Positions 9,330 through 19,054 are shown, numbered from the stretch's first letter. The stretch: 64,000 nucleotides of DNA from Anaerobaca sp035448545 (GCA_035448545.1 DAOTJE010000001.1:330476-394475); one strand, 5' to 3'. Notes: generated by a model from the sequence alone, not told the origin. Numbers and translations are program-made.

Positions 9330-9685
9330 ATGCGCGATCACACAGAATTGCGGGCGTTTGAGTTGGCGAATCGGTGGCTCTGTGTCTCCACAAAATGACG
9401 AAGACGTTTCCGACGGAGGAGGTGTTCGGCCTGACGGCGCAGTTGCGCCGCGCGGTCGTCTGCGTTGCTCCGGACATCGTCGAACGCTGCACACGCCATT
9501 GGCAATCCGACTATCTTCGTTTCCTGGACATGGCCTGCAGCTCAGCGCGAGAGGTGGAGGATCACTTGTCGCTTGCTTCCTGCCTCGGATATCTCAGCCC
9601 ACAGGACTACGAGTCGCTCCGTGGTCTGCGCACGGAACTCTCAAGGGTCTTGAGTGCTCCGCTCCTCTCGCTGCGCAAGCAATAA
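9330..9685 (+). pseudogene. Four-helix-bundle (S23/IVP-like) protein gene, frameshifted
   Basis: From the ATG at 9330 (GGAGGGACAG upstream) the frame reads MRDHTELRAFELANRW and then stops at the TGA within AAAATGACG. Shifting by one base at about 9372-9375 continues the family sequence as VALCLHKMTKTFPTEEVFGLTAQLRRAVV to a stop at 9685. One missing G in the CGGTGG run would join them into FELANRVAL. The family motif usually reading close to VPSNIVEGCARHSQ is here VAPDIVERCTRHWQ, with the conserved glycine changed, which suggests real decay rather than a sequencing error. Intact members are ~120-residue proteins found as 23S rRNA intervening-sequence products and as stand-alone genes. Confidence 0.75.
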
Positions 9686-9713
9686 CGGCCTCCTCGAACC
9701 TATGGCCTCCCGC

Positions 9714-12575
9714 CTATGCGGAGGCGACGACGGTCGCGCAGCGCTGGCAGAGGTCCGGATAGTCGGCGTTGGCGCCGACGCTGGGCCAGTAGTTCCAGCA
9801 GCGCTGGCACTTGGCGTGGGGGCTCCTGGCGGCGACAACGGTCGTCGTTTCGGCGGATCGTTCGAGCCTCACCTCGCTGACGATGCACAGCGCCGCGAAC
9901 GCGTCGACGCCGAATGCCTCGATCACGCCGGCGTCTTCGTCGGTGCATCGCATGGTCACCGACGCCTCCTGGTTGCTGGCGATGGTCTTGTCCTGCCGGA
10001 GTCCTTCGAGAACGCGCAGGACGTTGTCGCGAAGGGCCATGATCTTCTGCCATCGGACCTGCTGGCTGGCGTAGTCGATGCTCGTATCGACCGTCGGCAG
10101 GTTCGCCAGATGCACGCTGGTGCAATCCTGAGGCTTGAACGGCATGGCCTCCCACGCCTCCTCGGCGGTGTGGGCCAGGATCGGCGCCAAGAGCCGCACG
10201 AGCGCACTGAGGATCTCGTACATCACCGTTTGACCACTGCGTCGTGACAGCCCGTCAGCGGCGTCGCAGTACATCCGGTCCTTGAGGACGTCCATGTAGA
10301 TGCTGCTCATCTCCACCGTGCAGAAGTTGTACAGCAGCGAGAAGACGCGATGGAACACGAAGTTCTCGTACGCTTCGGTGACGTCGGCGATCAGCTTCTG
10401 CAACTGGCACATGGCCCACTTGTCGATCTCGAACATGTGGTCGTAAGGAATCGCGTCGATGGCTGGCTCGAAGCCGTCGAGGTTGCCCAGCAGGTACCGC
10501 AGCGTGTTGCGGATCTTGCGGTACGCGTCTTGTGTGCGGCCGATCAGCTCATCGTTGCAGCGCACATCCTCCTGGTAGTTGACACTGGCGACCCACAACC
10601 TCAGGATGTCGGCGCCGTACTTGGCGATCTCGTCCTGGGCGTTGACGTAGTTGCCCAGTGATTTGGACTGCTTCATGCCTTTCTCATCGACGGTGAAACC
10701 GTGCGTCAGAACGCTCTTAAAGGGAGGTTTGCCCGTGGCGCCCAGCGCCGGCAGCAGGGACAGTTGGAACCAGCCGCGATGCTGATCGGACCCTTCGAGG
10801 TACAAGTCCACCGGCACCGGCCAGCCGGCCGCCACCGCGACGCTGTACCAGCTACAGCCCGACTCGAACCACACGTCAAAGATGTTCTCCTCCTTGCGGA
10901 GCTGGTCGAGGTCGAACCCTGCGGGCATTGGGAAGTCATCTCCCAGAATCTCGCGGGGTGAGTCGGTGAACCAACTGTTGGAGCCATGCCGGCCAATGTG
11001 TCGGGCGACCGCCATCACGGACTCTTTCGTCAGCAGCGTTCGGCCATCGGGCATCGTGAAGACGGGGATGGGCAGGCCCCAGCTTCGCTGGCGGCTGATG
11101 CACCAGTCGGGCCGCGATTCGAGCATGCCTGCAATTCGTTTCTGGCCCCACGCGGGAATCCAGCGGACCTTTTCGACCGCGTCCATCGCCATCGCGCGGA
11201 GGTTGCGGCCGGTGTCGGGCAGGTCCTTGTCCACGCCCACGAACCACTGCTCCGTCGCGCGGAAGATCACCGGGCCTTTGCTGCGCCAACAGTGGGGGTA
11301 GCTGTGGGTGATTTCTCGCTGGGCAAACAGCCGGCCTGTTTGCGCCAAGTGCTCGTTGACCTCCTTGTCCACGGTCAGCACGTTCTTGCCCCGCAGCCAG
11401 TCAGGAACCGTCTCGTCGTAGCACCCGTTGTCCTTGACGGGTGAATACACCGCCAAGTTGTACCGTTGGCCCGAGAGATAGTCCTCCTGGCCGTGCCCCG
11501 GCGCCGTGTGGACCAGGCCCGTGCCGTCCTCCGTGGTCACGTACTCGGCGAGGATCACCATGTAAGCGTCCTTGTCGGTCGGGTTGTCCTCGATGAAGGG
11601 ATGGCGGTAGCGAAGCCCTTCGAGTTCACTGCCTCGGACCGTCTTGGGACCGACGGTGTATTGACCTTGCACCAGGCCGCCCGCCACGACGACCGCCTCG
11701 ATGCGATCGGTGGCCACGAGCGAGGTGTACTTGCGTCCATGCTTCTCGTACGAGATGGCGGCGTATTCGAGATTCGGATGTACGGCGATCGCCAGGTTGG
11801 CGGCCAGCGTCCAGGGCGTGGTCGTCCAGATCATCAGGGCGACCTCGGAATCCTTGGCCTGGTCGTTTGTGACGACTCCCAGCTCGATCAGCCGGGCGGT
11901 GGTCTCCGGCGTGGCGCTGAAGTTGACGAAGATGCTCGGCGAAGCGATGTCTCTATATTCCAGCTCCGCCTCCGCCAGCGCCGTCTCGCACCCGACGGAC
12001 CAGTGAATCGGCTTGAGCTGACGATAGACGAGCCCCTTGCCTACCAGCGTTGCAAAGACTTCGAGGATTCCCGCCTCGTACTGGGGCTTGAAGGTCAGGT
12101 AGGGGTTCTCGAAGTCGCCGAACACGCCCAGGTCCTGAAACTGCCGGCTCTGGAGCTTGACATACTTGCTGGCGTACTTCATGCACTCGCGGCGGATCTC
12201 CGTCTTGCTCATCTGCCGGACCTTCTCGCCCAGGTCGGTCATTACCTTGGCCTCAATGGGCAGACCGTGGCAGTCCCAGCCCGGAACGTACGGCGCGTCA
12301 AAGCCCGCCATCGTCTTGTACTTGACGACGAAGTCCTTGAGAACCTTGTTGATGACGTGGCCCATGTGGATGTCGCCGTTGGCGTAAGGTGGGCCGTCGT
12401 GCAGGATGTAGAGCGGGGCGCCCAGCCGGGCCTCACGAATCTGCGTGTAGATGTTCTCTTTCGCCCAGCGCTGGCGCATCTGGGGCTCGCGCTGCACGAG
12501 GTTGGCTTTCATCGCAAAGCTTGTCTGCGGCAAGTTCAACGTATCGCGGTAGTTCTTCTGGTTCTTGTCTGCCAT
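9714..12575 (-). CDS. ileS: Isoleucyl-tRNA synthetase
   Basis: A 953-residue class I aminoacyl-tRNA synthetase that charges tRNA-Ile with isoleucine in the cytosol. The signature HMGH is at residues 70-73 inside GPPYANGDIHMGHVINKVLK, and the KMSKS-type loop reads MKQSKS at residues 634-639. The editing insertion lies in between, and the C-terminus ends with the zinc-binding CQRC and LCQRC pairs typical of bacterial IleRS. The start at 12575 (MADKNQKNYRDTL) fits the family; the extra 33 codons upstream do not. AAGGAC is the likely ribosome site. Confidence 0.97.
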   Translation of the reverse strand: MADKNQKNYRDTLNLPQTSFAMKANLVQREPQMRQRWAKENIYTQIREARLGAPLYILHDGPPYANGDIHMGHVINKVLKDFVVKYKTMAGFDAPYVPGWDCHGLPIEAKVMTDLGEKVRQMSKTEIRRECMKYASKYVKLQSRQFQDLGVFGDFENPYLTFKPQYEAGILEVFATLVGKGLVYRQLKPIHWSVGCETALAEAELEYRDIASPSIFVNFSATPETTARLIELGVVTNDQAKDSEVALMIWTTTPWTLAANLAIAVHPNLEYAAISYEKHGRKYTSLVATDRIEAVVVAGGLVQGQYTVGPKTVRGSELEGLRYRHPFIEDNPTDKDAYMVILAEYVTTEDGTGLVHTAPGHGQEDYLSGQRYNLAVYSPVKDNGCYDETVPDWLRGKNVLTVDKEVNEHLAQTGRLFAQREITHSYPHCWRSKGPVIFRATEQWFVGVDKDLPDTGRNLRAMAMDAVEKVRWIPAWGQKRIAGMLESRPDWCISRQRSWGLPIPVFTMPDGRTLLTKESVMAVARHIGRHGSNSWFTDSPREILGDDFPMPAGFDLDQLRKEENIFDVWFESGCSWYSVAVAAGWPVPVDLYLEGSDQHRGWFQLSLLPALGATGKPPFKSVLTHGFTVDEKGMKQSKSLGNYVNAQDEIAKYGADILRLWVASVNYQEDVRCNDELIGRTQDAYRKIRNTLRYLLGNLDGFEPAIDAIPYDHMFEIDKWAMCQLQKLIADVTEAYENFVFHRVFSLLYNFCTVEMSSIYMDVLKDRMYCDAADGLSRRSGQTVMYEILSALVRLLAPILAHTAEEAWEAMPFKPQDCTSVHLANLPTVDTSIDYASQQVRWQKIMALRDNVLRVLEGLRQDKTIASNQEASVTMRCTDEDAGVIEAFGVDAFAALCIVSEVRLERSAETTTVVAARSPHAKCQRCWNYWPSVGANADYPDLCQRCATVVASA

Positions 12576-12698
12576 CGTCAAGGTCCTTGAAATCTCGGAA
12601 ATCGAATCGCGTATCTTAGGGTTTGCGCCGGCCGCTGTCAACGGAACCCCAAACGCATAGGGCCTGCGTCGCAAGGATGGCGAAGGCCTCCCAACGAA

Positions 12699-12735
12699 AG
12701 AAGCCTTCCGGAGCCGGCTGCTCTGGAAGGCTTCT
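12699..12735 (-). terminator. Hairpin downstream of the EEP-family gene
   Basis: Perfect 11-bp inverted repeat (AGAAGCCTTCC / GGAAGGCTTCT) with a 15-nt loop. On the minus strand it is followed by TTCGTTGGG, a weak U-rich tail. It lies between the EEP-family gene and ileS, where a terminator is expected. Confidence 0.45.
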
Positions 12736-12927
12736 GTGGTTGCGGGATCGAGGCATTCTCAGGGCAGCTTCCTGTGGTCTCCAATCATAGCGATCGGGCC
12801 GGCGCATATCAGTCGCGTTGCCGTCCCAGCCGCTGCTGCCCCGAATTCTCTACCGTTTGCCTTCTGCACAATGCGCTCTATGAGGTTCGATCTTTGCCAG
12901 AACTCTCGGCCCACGTCTACCATGACT

Positions 12928-13734
12928 TCAGTTCTCAGCAGTTGACGCTCCTGCGCCTTGCCATCGCAGGACCGCGAGGACCGGGTTGTGATCGGAGACA
13001 ACCGGCTCGTCGACAATAGTCACCTGCTCGACACTCCACGAGTCGGCGGAACGGATCAGGATGTAGTCGATCTTCGAGCGGGGAGCGAGGACGTCGGTCC
13101 AGCCGGCGTCGAGCAGAACGTTCATTGGGCGACTGCCGGGCCGGGCGTTGAAGTCGCCGGCCAGGATCACGGGCGCGCCATCTTCGGTGCCAAACAACTG
13201 GGCCAGCCGCATCGTCTGCTGCGTGCGGATCTCCTCATCCAGATGGCACAAATGCGTTCCGACGAACCGCAGCGGGCCGATGCCCTCCGGCTCGATCCAC
13301 GCCTCGAGGGCCGCTCGCGGTTCGCGGTCGCCCCAGTAGGGAAGGGGGTGCACAGTCGTCTTGAGGATGGGAAACCGCGACAGAATGGCTTCACCGTAGC
13401 GGCCGCCCTGGTGCGGCATCGCTTGGCCGAAGGCGTGGTGCATCCAGCAGAGCTTGCCGAGAAGCGCCGCCTGGTTGACGCCGGAAGCCCGCTCGGTACC
13501 GTCGTCGACCTCCTGCAGAGCCACGAGGTCCGGTGACAGATCGTTGATGACCTTCGCCAGACGCTTGTAGTCGAACTGCTCGTCCATCGCCTCGCCGTGA
13601 TGGATGTTATAAGTCAACACGCGAAGCGTCCGCGGCCTCGGCGCGCGGACCGATCGCGCTTGGCAGCCGCTCAGAGCCGGAAGTGACACAATGGCCAGAA
13701 CGAATGCAATGACTGCTCTTCTGTTTTGTTTCAT
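12928..13734 (-). CDS. Endonuclease/exonuclease/phosphatase-family lipoprotein
   Basis: 268 residues. The start at 13734 (MKQNRRAV) is chosen for the AGGTGGTGAT before it and because it gives a normal lipoprotein signal: a hydrophobic stretch followed by the lipobox LSGC near residue 23. The rest is an EEP-fold hydrolase with LTYNIHHGE, the metal-binding LQEVD, the catalytic GDFNARPGS and the final SDHNPVLAV. Members cleave phosphodiester or phosphomonoester bonds in nucleic acids, lipids or inositol phosphates; which one cannot be told. The lipid anchor places it outside the cytoplasm. Confidence 0.9.
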   Translation of the reverse strand: MKQNRRAVIAFVLAIVSLPALSGCQARSVRAPRPRTLRVLTYNIHHGEAMDEQFDYKRLAKVINDLSPDLVALQEVDDGTERASGVNQAALLGKLCWMHHAFGQAMPHQGGRYGEAILSRFPILKTTVHPLPYWGDREPRAALEAWIEPEGIGPLRFVGTHLCHLDEEIRTQQTMRLAQLFGTEDGAPVILAGDFNARPGSRPMNVLLDAGWTDVLAPRSKIDYILIRSADSWSVEQVTIVDEPVVSDHNPVLAVLRWQGAGASTAEN

Positions 13735-13830
13735 ATCACCACCTGCGATCGGAGATTCGACATTCCACGGCGACACAACATTCCTTCTCCCGTGACGTTC
13801 GTTTGATCTTCCGCAACGGACGGTCTGTTG

Positions 13831-15036
13831 TCAAACGCGGATCCTCGCAAAGCGGCGTTTGCCGACCTGAATGACCATGCCGTCGGCCGGTGTGGTCGCG
13901 GCGTTGGGGTCCGCAACTTTCTGCCCGTCGATGCTGACGCCGCCCTGCATGACCATGCGTTTCGCTTCACCACCGGTCTCGACCAGCTTGCAGGTCGTCA
14001 GGAGCTGCTTGATGCTGATCGGCTCAGCCGGCAGCCGGAACTCGGGAATCTCGTCGGGCAACTGCCCCTGCGCGAAGACCTTGTCGAACTCTGCCGCCGC
14101 GATCTCCGCCAGCTCGGGACCGTAGAACTGCGAGACGATCGTCTTGCCCAGTGTGACCTTGGCCTCTTTCGGATGGGTCTGGTTCGGATCGAGCAGGGTC
14201 GCGATCTGCTCGGCGGGAAGGCTGGTCAGCAGCGTGTAATAGTTGGCCATCATCTCGTCGCTGATGCTCATGATCTTGCCGAACATGTCGTTCGGCGAGT
14301 CGGTGACGCCCACGTAGTTGCCTTTGGACTTGCTCATCTTCTCCTTGCCGTCGAGGCCGACGAGGATGGGCATGGTGATGACGATCTGCGGCGGCTGGTT
14401 GTTCAGCCGCTGAAGGTCGCGTCCGACGAGGTTGTTGAAGGTCTGGTCGGTGCCGCCCAGTTCGACGTCGCTTCGGACCATGACCGAGTCGTACCCCTGC
14501 ATGAGCGGATAGAGGAACTCATGAATGCCGATGGGGTCGCCGGCCTTGTAGCGCAGCTCAAACGTGTCGCGTTCGAGCATGCGGGCGACCGTCATGCTGC
14601 TGGCCAGCTTGATCAGGTCGGCCAGATTGAGCTTGGCGAGCCACTCGCTGTTGTAGCGGACTTCGAGCTTGTCGGGCGAGGTGTTGAGGATGTGTCCGGC
14701 CTGGTTGAAGTAGGTGCGGGCGTTTCGTTCGATCTGCTCCGGCGAGAGCATGGGCCGTGTGGTGTTCTGGCCCGTGGGGTCGCCCACCCGGGCGGTGTAG
14801 TCGCCGATAATCAGGACCGCCTTGTGCCCCATGTCCTGGAACTGGCGCATCTTGCGGAGCACGACCGTATGGCCCAGGTGAATGTCCGGGCTGGTCGGGT
14901 CCAGTCCCAGTTTGATCCGCATCGGCCGGCCGGCTTGGGCCGCCTCCACCAGTCGCTGGGCCAGGTCCGTCTCGGTGTAGACCTCCACGGTGCCCCGTTT
15001 CAACGCCTGTACGGTCTGTACCACGTTGTCCGACAT
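13831..15036 (-). CDS. tyrS: Tyrosyl-tRNA synthetase
   Basis: 401-residue class I synthetase of the TyrZ-like bacterial subgroup. HLGH is at residues 53-56 after KLGLDPTSPDI, KMSKS at 233-237 in LDGKEKMSKSKGNYVG, and the C-terminus (about residues 340-400) is an S4-like RNA-binding domain with VETGGEAKRMVMQGGVSIDG. It charges tRNA-Tyr. It follows the EEP-family gene on the same strand with about 54 bp between start and stop codons reversed in order, so the two may be independently expressed. Confidence 0.96.
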   Translation of the reverse strand: MSDNVVQTVQALKRGTVEVYTETDLAQRLVEAAQAGRPMRIKLGLDPTSPDIHLGHTVVLRKMRQFQDMGHKAVLIIGDYTARVGDPTGQNTTRPMLSPEQIERNARTYFNQAGHILNTSPDKLEVRYNSEWLAKLNLADLIKLASSMTVARMLERDTFELRYKAGDPIGIHEFLYPLMQGYDSVMVRSDVELGGTDQTFNNLVGRDLQRLNNQPPQIVITMPILVGLDGKEKMSKSKGNYVGVTDSPNDMFGKIMSISDEMMANYYTLLTSLPAEQIATLLDPNQTHPKEAKVTLGKTIVSQFYGPELAEIAAAEFDKVFAQGQLPDEIPEFRLPAEPISIKQLLTTCKLVETGGEAKRMVMQGGVSIDGQKVADPNAATTPADGMVIQVGKRRFARIRV

Positions 15037-15240
15037 AAACCTGCCTCTCTATCTTCGTTGCCGTTCGAAAGAAGAAGTGGCAATCTTAGTCAGACGGACA
15101 GACGAATGCAATCGGGAAATCCACCCCGTCGAGCAGGGGCGGCAACGAATCGCGCGGCTCGCTTGCCGATCCGTCGCGGTCCGGGTATAGTCGCCGCAGC
15201 GGCCGGGTATGTTCGGAGGCCGATGGTCGCGAGGATTGGG

Positions 15241-15744
15241 ATGGAAGACTGTGCAGAAATGCCGACGGTGGAGGTTGTCGAGGCCGATTTGGATTGCGTC
15301 GCGCACCAGCGGGCGGTGGTCGAACTGATTGATGCGTACGCCGCCGATCCGATGGGCAATGGCCGGCCTCTTGCGCCGCAGGTACGAGACAACCTCATCG
15401 ACGGTCTGCGCCGGCACCCCACAACGCTGATCTTCCTCGCCTTCCATGACGGTGAGGCGGTTGGGATTGCGGTCTGCTTCCTCGGATTCTCGACCTTCCA
15501 CGCCAAACCCCTGCTCAACATCCATGACCTGGCGGTGGTGGCGGACTGTCGGGGGCGGGGAATCGGCCGGCAGCTCCTCGACGCGGTCGCCGACAAGGCG
15601 CGGCAATTGCGCTGCTGCAAACTCACCCTGGAGGTGCAGGAGAACAACCATCGCGCGCGGCGTCTGTACGAGGCGGCGGGATTCGCCCAGGCGCAATACC
15701 ATGAAGGCGCCGGCGGCTCGCTGTTCTACACGAAACCTCTCTGA
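15241..15744 (+). CDS. GNAT-family N-acetyltransferase
   Basis: 167 residues. The acetyl-CoA loop is visible as DCRGRGIGRQLLDAVADKA near residue 102, followed by LTLEVQENNHRARRLYEAAGF, the classic last part of the Gcn5 fold. The N-terminal DPMGNGRPLAPQVRDNLIDGL is shared by a planctomycete/proteobacterial group of uncharacterised GNATs. ATG at 15241 is preferred because GAGG lies 9 bp before it; the in-frame ATGs at 15223 and 15259 are alternatives. Substrate unknown. It is convergent with the dus gene, 19 bp away. Confidence 0.88.
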   Translation: MEDCAEMPTVEVVEADLDCVAHQRAVVELIDAYAADPMGNGRPLAPQVRDNLIDGLRRHPTTLIFLAFHDGEAVGIAVCFLGFSTFHAKPLLNIHDLAVVADCRGRGIGRQLLDAVADKARQLRCCKLTLEVQENNHRARRLYEAAGFAQAQYHEGAGGSLFYTKPL

Positions 15745-15763
15745 CGCCAATGTCGTTGCGTCC

Positions 15764-16765
15764 TCAATAGGCTTGGCCATCGCCGTACAAGGCATCGATT
15801 CCCGCCTCGACGGCGGCCCGTGACTCCGCCTTCATCAGGGTCATCGTCACCTGCTTGCGGCAGGGGTGCAGGCGGGCGTAGCGGACGATGAACTTGCGGA
15901 AATAACCGATCGCCCGTTTCTCAGGATAGCCGTTCAGCACACGATGGAAGTGTTCGAGCATGATTGCCCGCTGCTCGGCGAGGTCCGGCGGGGGCGGGAC
16001 CGGGCGATTCTCCCACACGCAGCGCAGGTCGCGGAAGATCCACGGATTGCCGATTGCGCCTCGGGCGACGACGAACCCATCGAGACCCGTCCGCTTCATC
16101 CGTTCGACGGCCGCGCGCGGGTCGAAGACATCGCCGCTGCCGATGACGGTGGCCGACGGGAACCGGGCCTTGACCTGAGCCAGGGTGTCCCAGTCGGCTT
16201 TCCCACGGTAGCGTTGTTCGACGGTGCGCCCGTGAATGACCAGCGCATCCACCCCTTCCTCGATGGACCGCGTCACGATCTCCCAGAAGTCGTCCTGCGA
16301 GGCGCTGTCGTGATCGATGCCGATGCGAAGCTTGATCAGCAGCGGACAGGCGATGGTCTCGCGGACCGTCTTGACGATGTCGATGACTGTTCTGGGGTGG
16401 GCCAGCAGGGCGCCGCCCCGCCCGCGCCGAAGGACCTTGGGCACCGGACAGGCGAAATTCAGATCGATCACGTCGTACCCGACCGCCACCAGGTCGCGGG
16501 CGGCCTTGGCCATGATCGCAGGGCTTTCACCCATGATCTGGGCGCCCACCGGATGCTCGTCGATGCCCGGCCGAAAGCAGGCCTTCCGCAGGACGCGCGG
16601 CTCGGCCATGCTCTTGGCCAGCATCACATCGGCCAGCGCGAATGGACAGCCGAAACGCCGTGCGAACGAGCGCATGGTGTAGTCGCTGTACCCGCTGAGC
16701 GAAGCCTGGAAGAATGGAACGTCCAGCGTCAGGCTGCCAAGTCGTAGGGCGATGGGATTTTGCAT
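15764..16765 (-). CDS. tRNA-dihydrouridine synthase
   Basis: 333-residue FMN-dependent TIM barrel that reduces uridines in tRNA. The N-terminus reads PFFQASLSGYSDYTMR, corresponding to the family APMxGxTD region. The catalytic cysteine lies in DLNFACPVPKVLRRGRGG near residue 107, followed by LLIKLRIGID, VIHGRT and VIGSGDVFDP, the flavin-phosphate site. The active-site segment differs slightly from the common NxGCP form. It may correspond to the DusB group but I cannot fix the subfamily. Confidence 0.92.
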   Translation of the reverse strand: MQNPIALRLGSLTLDVPFFQASLSGYSDYTMRSFARRFGCPFALADVMLAKSMAEPRVLRKACFRPGIDEHPVGAQIMGESPAIMAKAARDLVAVGYDVIDLNFACPVPKVLRRGRGGALLAHPRTVIDIVKTVRETIACPLLIKLRIGIDHDSASQDDFWEIVTRSIEEGVDALVIHGRTVEQRYRGKADWDTLAQVKARFPSATVIGSGDVFDPRAAVERMKRTGLDGFVVARGAIGNPWIFRDLRCVWENRPVPPPPDLAEQRAIMLEHFHRVLNGYPEKRAIGYFRKFIVRYARLHPCRKQVTMTLMKAESRAAVEAGIDALYGDGQAY

Positions 16766-16794
16766 ACTCTTTCCGGGGCGATTCTCTGTGCGCC

Positions 16795-18027
16795 CTATGG
16801 CCTGTCCATGTGGTCGGCTTTGGGACTGCGTCCGTCCCGACTGTCGATGGACGGCTTGCCGGTGAGAGTCTTGAGGATCTCACTGGTGACCGGCGGGCAT
16901 CCGGGCACGTACTGCCCGTCCTGCCCGGACCGGGCGGCACAGTTGCCGATACAAAGGGTCCCCTCAGGCAGATTCGCATTCCCCTTGCCGATGGCGATAT
17001 TCAGATGCCGCCAGGACGGGAAGTAGTCGAACAACTGGTCTCGATAGCCCTTCAGGAACAACAGCACGGTGGACTGACACGCACTGCAGGAGTTCCTGTC
17101 GAAGACCGTGACATTGGGAAACTCGATGGTCAGGTTGGCCGGCGGCGTGGCAAACGGTGTAATCCAGTCCTCCCAATGATCGGGCGTCACGGAGATTGCG
17201 GCCAGGTCGATGACGCCGTAGCCCCGCGCCGCCCCGATCGCCAGATGGGGAACGGTCTCGGCGGTGGTCCCCATGAGCCGGCACGCCACCGCGTCGGCCG
17301 CAAACGCATCGGCGCCGGCGACCACGGCATCCATCGCCTTGGCCTCGCCCGCGCTGGGCCCCAGACCCTCCATGCCCACCGTACCGTCGATGATAGCCAG
17401 GTGCGGACGCAGCACCGACGCCATGTCGGCGATCGCGATGTCGATCGGTTTCTCGTCGCTGCCTTCGACGGGCCCCAGCATGTGCAGTTGCACCTTGCTC
17501 CGCCGCCAGAGGCAGCCCTTCATGTTCTTGACCGCCAGCGTCACCACCGTGTGCATGTGCATCTTCATCACCGGGATCGAGACGACCAGATCGTAGTCGC
17601 ACACGTCGGCGCAGAGCTTCAGCTTGTGGAGCGCCACACCCTGCTCAATGGCTACCTCGACGGGCGGGCGACGGTCCATGTCGATCAGGCCGCAGCCGCG
17701 TTTTCGGGCGACGTCGGCGATTCCGGATGTGACGAACGCCTCCATGGCGTCGACACCGGTAATCGGGCTTTCGCCGACGGCCACATCCGCACCCGCTTCG
17801 ACCAGCGCGTCGATCGCGGCCGCGACGACGTCCGGATGCGTCGTGATCCCCTCGCCCGGCGTTGCCACCCGGCCGACGTTGGGTTTGAGCAGCACGCGCT
17901 TGCCTCGCGCGGGCGACAGGTCCAGCCCCGCCAGGGCCGAGCGCGTATTGGCGTACGGCCCCTGGCCGTGGGCGACCTGGACCGATGGATGCGCAGTTGA
18001 CTTCAAGAGCGGATTCTGTGCTAACAT
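16795..18027 (-). CDS. DUF362 domain-containing protein
   Basis: 410 residues. The conserved DUF362 elements are RVLLKPNVG, VAVGESPITG, SIPVMKMHMHTVVTLAVKNMKG and ending with cysteine-rich segments NSCSACQ and LCIGNCAA that could bind an iron-sulfur cluster. The family function is unresolved; some members are ferredoxin-like or linked to Fe-S chemistry. The frame is open to an ATG at 18114, but that ATG overlaps a perfect -10 box (TATAAT), so it cannot be in the transcript. The ATG at 18027 is therefore the likely start even though its ribosome site is weak. Confidence 0.85.
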   Translation of the reverse strand: MLAQNPLLKSTAHPSVQVAHGQGPYANTRSALAGLDLSPARGKRVLLKPNVGRVATPGEGITTHPDVVAAAIDALVEAGADVAVGESPITGVDAMEAFVTSGIADVARKRGCGLIDMDRRPPVEVAIEQGVALHKLKLCADVCDYDLVVSIPVMKMHMHTVVTLAVKNMKGCLWRRSKVQLHMLGPVEGSDEKPIDIAIADMASVLRPHLAIIDGTVGMEGLGPSAGEAKAMDAVVAGADAFAADAVACRLMGTTAETVPHLAIGAARGYGVIDLAAISVTPDHWEDWITPFATPPANLTIEFPNVTVFDRNSCSACQSTVLLFLKGYRDQLFDYFPSWRHLNIAIGKGNANLPEGTLCIGNCAARSGQDGQYVPGCPPVTSEILKTLTGKPSIDSRDGRSPKADHMDRP

Positions 18028-18112
18028 AGTCGTTGCGGCAAGGGCACGATACGGGGTTTCCAGTTGTCCCTCAAGTCGTGCCTGGTGATCGTCAACAAGC
18101 TGCAAAATATTC

Positions 18113-18142
18113 ATTATATCGGTTTTCTCACTTCGCTGTCAA
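18113..18142 (-). promoter_or_regulatory. Consensus sigma70 promoter of the DUF362 gene
   Basis: On the minus strand: exact TTGACA, an 18-bp spacer and exact TATAAT. The predicted transcript start is near 18106, giving an ~80-nt leader to the ATG at 18027. Confidence 0.7.
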
Positions 18143-18382
18143 ACGCTGGTTCGCCTTGCATCCATAGCGATCCGGATGGATATCGCGGTCGGATACCTCA
18201 GAATGACCGCCGCTTGAGGTTGCTACCGGGGCGGGCGTATGGTAGCTTCAAACGTGTTTCCGGCCGCGAGGTGGCTTATCGAGCCTGAAAAATGGAGAGA
18301 TTGACCGGCACAAGCCGATGAGACAATCAATGGAAGTCAATCGCATATCCTGCTCGAAGCAGGTGATTCGAGGTGCACGACA

Positions 18383-19054
18383 TTGAGAAGACTGAGCGTA
18401 TTGTCCGGCGGCGTGGTCCTGGTGGCCCTGGGAGCAGCCGCGTTCTTCGGCCGCGGGTTCTTCCGAGGCGCGATGACGATCCACGATCTGCTCACCGAGA
18501 ACCAGCAGCTCAAGAGCGCCATCACCAATCTGACTGCCGAGGATCAGATCGGCTATGCCAAGGTGATCTCCCAACGCACCGAGAGTGATGGGCGCCTGCT
18601 GACGACCCTGCGATTCGTCGAGACCAGCCGCGAGGACAAGACCCAGACGATCCTTCAGAAGGAGTACACGATCGAGGGGGACGTCATTCATTTCGATGCC
18701 CTGATCGTCAAGTTCACGGACCAGATGGTTATGGACGGCAAGGCCCGCGCCCTGTATATCTGGCGCCGTGTCTACGGCGAGAAGATGGCCCCCGAGGAAG
18801 GGTTGCCCATCGAGACGATGGGCAGTGAGCCCAAACGCTACGCCGACCTGCTCAAGCTTCTTCCCGCCGACCAGCGCGACCTATTCTGGTCCCACATCTG
18901 GGACCTCGCCCACGACCCCGAGGCCCTGTCGCAATACGGCATCAAGGCCATCTACGGCAACGTCATCTATTCCCAGCTCCGCGAGGGCCTGATCTACGTC
19001 TTCAAGATTGGTCCCACCGGCCACCTCTACGTCGAAGATGTCCCCGCCATGTAG
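18383..19054 (+). CDS. Hypothetical exported or membrane-anchored protein
   Basis: 223 residues starting with TTG at 18383 (GAGGTG 7 bp before it). Residues 6-30 (VLSGGVVLVALGAAAFFGRGFF) form one hydrophobic segment, a signal anchor. A short coiled-coil-like stretch follows (LLTENQQLKSAITNLTAEDQ). The rest, with LLTTLRFVETSREDKTQTILQ and SQYGIKAIYGNVIYSQLREG, matches a planctomycete hypothetical family that I recognise only as such. It is divergent from the DUF362 gene and shares its upstream region. Confidence 0.7.
   Translation: MRRLSVLSGGVVLVALGAAAFFGRGFFRGAMTIHDLLTENQQLKSAITNLTAEDQIGYAKVISQRTESDGRLLTTLRFVETSREDKTQTILQKEYTIEGDVIHFDALIVKFTDQMVMDGKARALYIWRRVYGEKMAPEEGLPIETMGSEPKRYADLLKLLPADQRDLFWSHIWDLAHDPEALSQYGIKAIYGNVIYSQLREGLIYVFKIGPTGHLYVEDVPAM

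Noticed and set aside
11466..12590. 374-codon open frame on the plus strand opposite ileS
   Set aside because: Codon-shadow of a high-GC gene; arginine/leucine-rich translation with no domain, and ileS on the other strand is certain.
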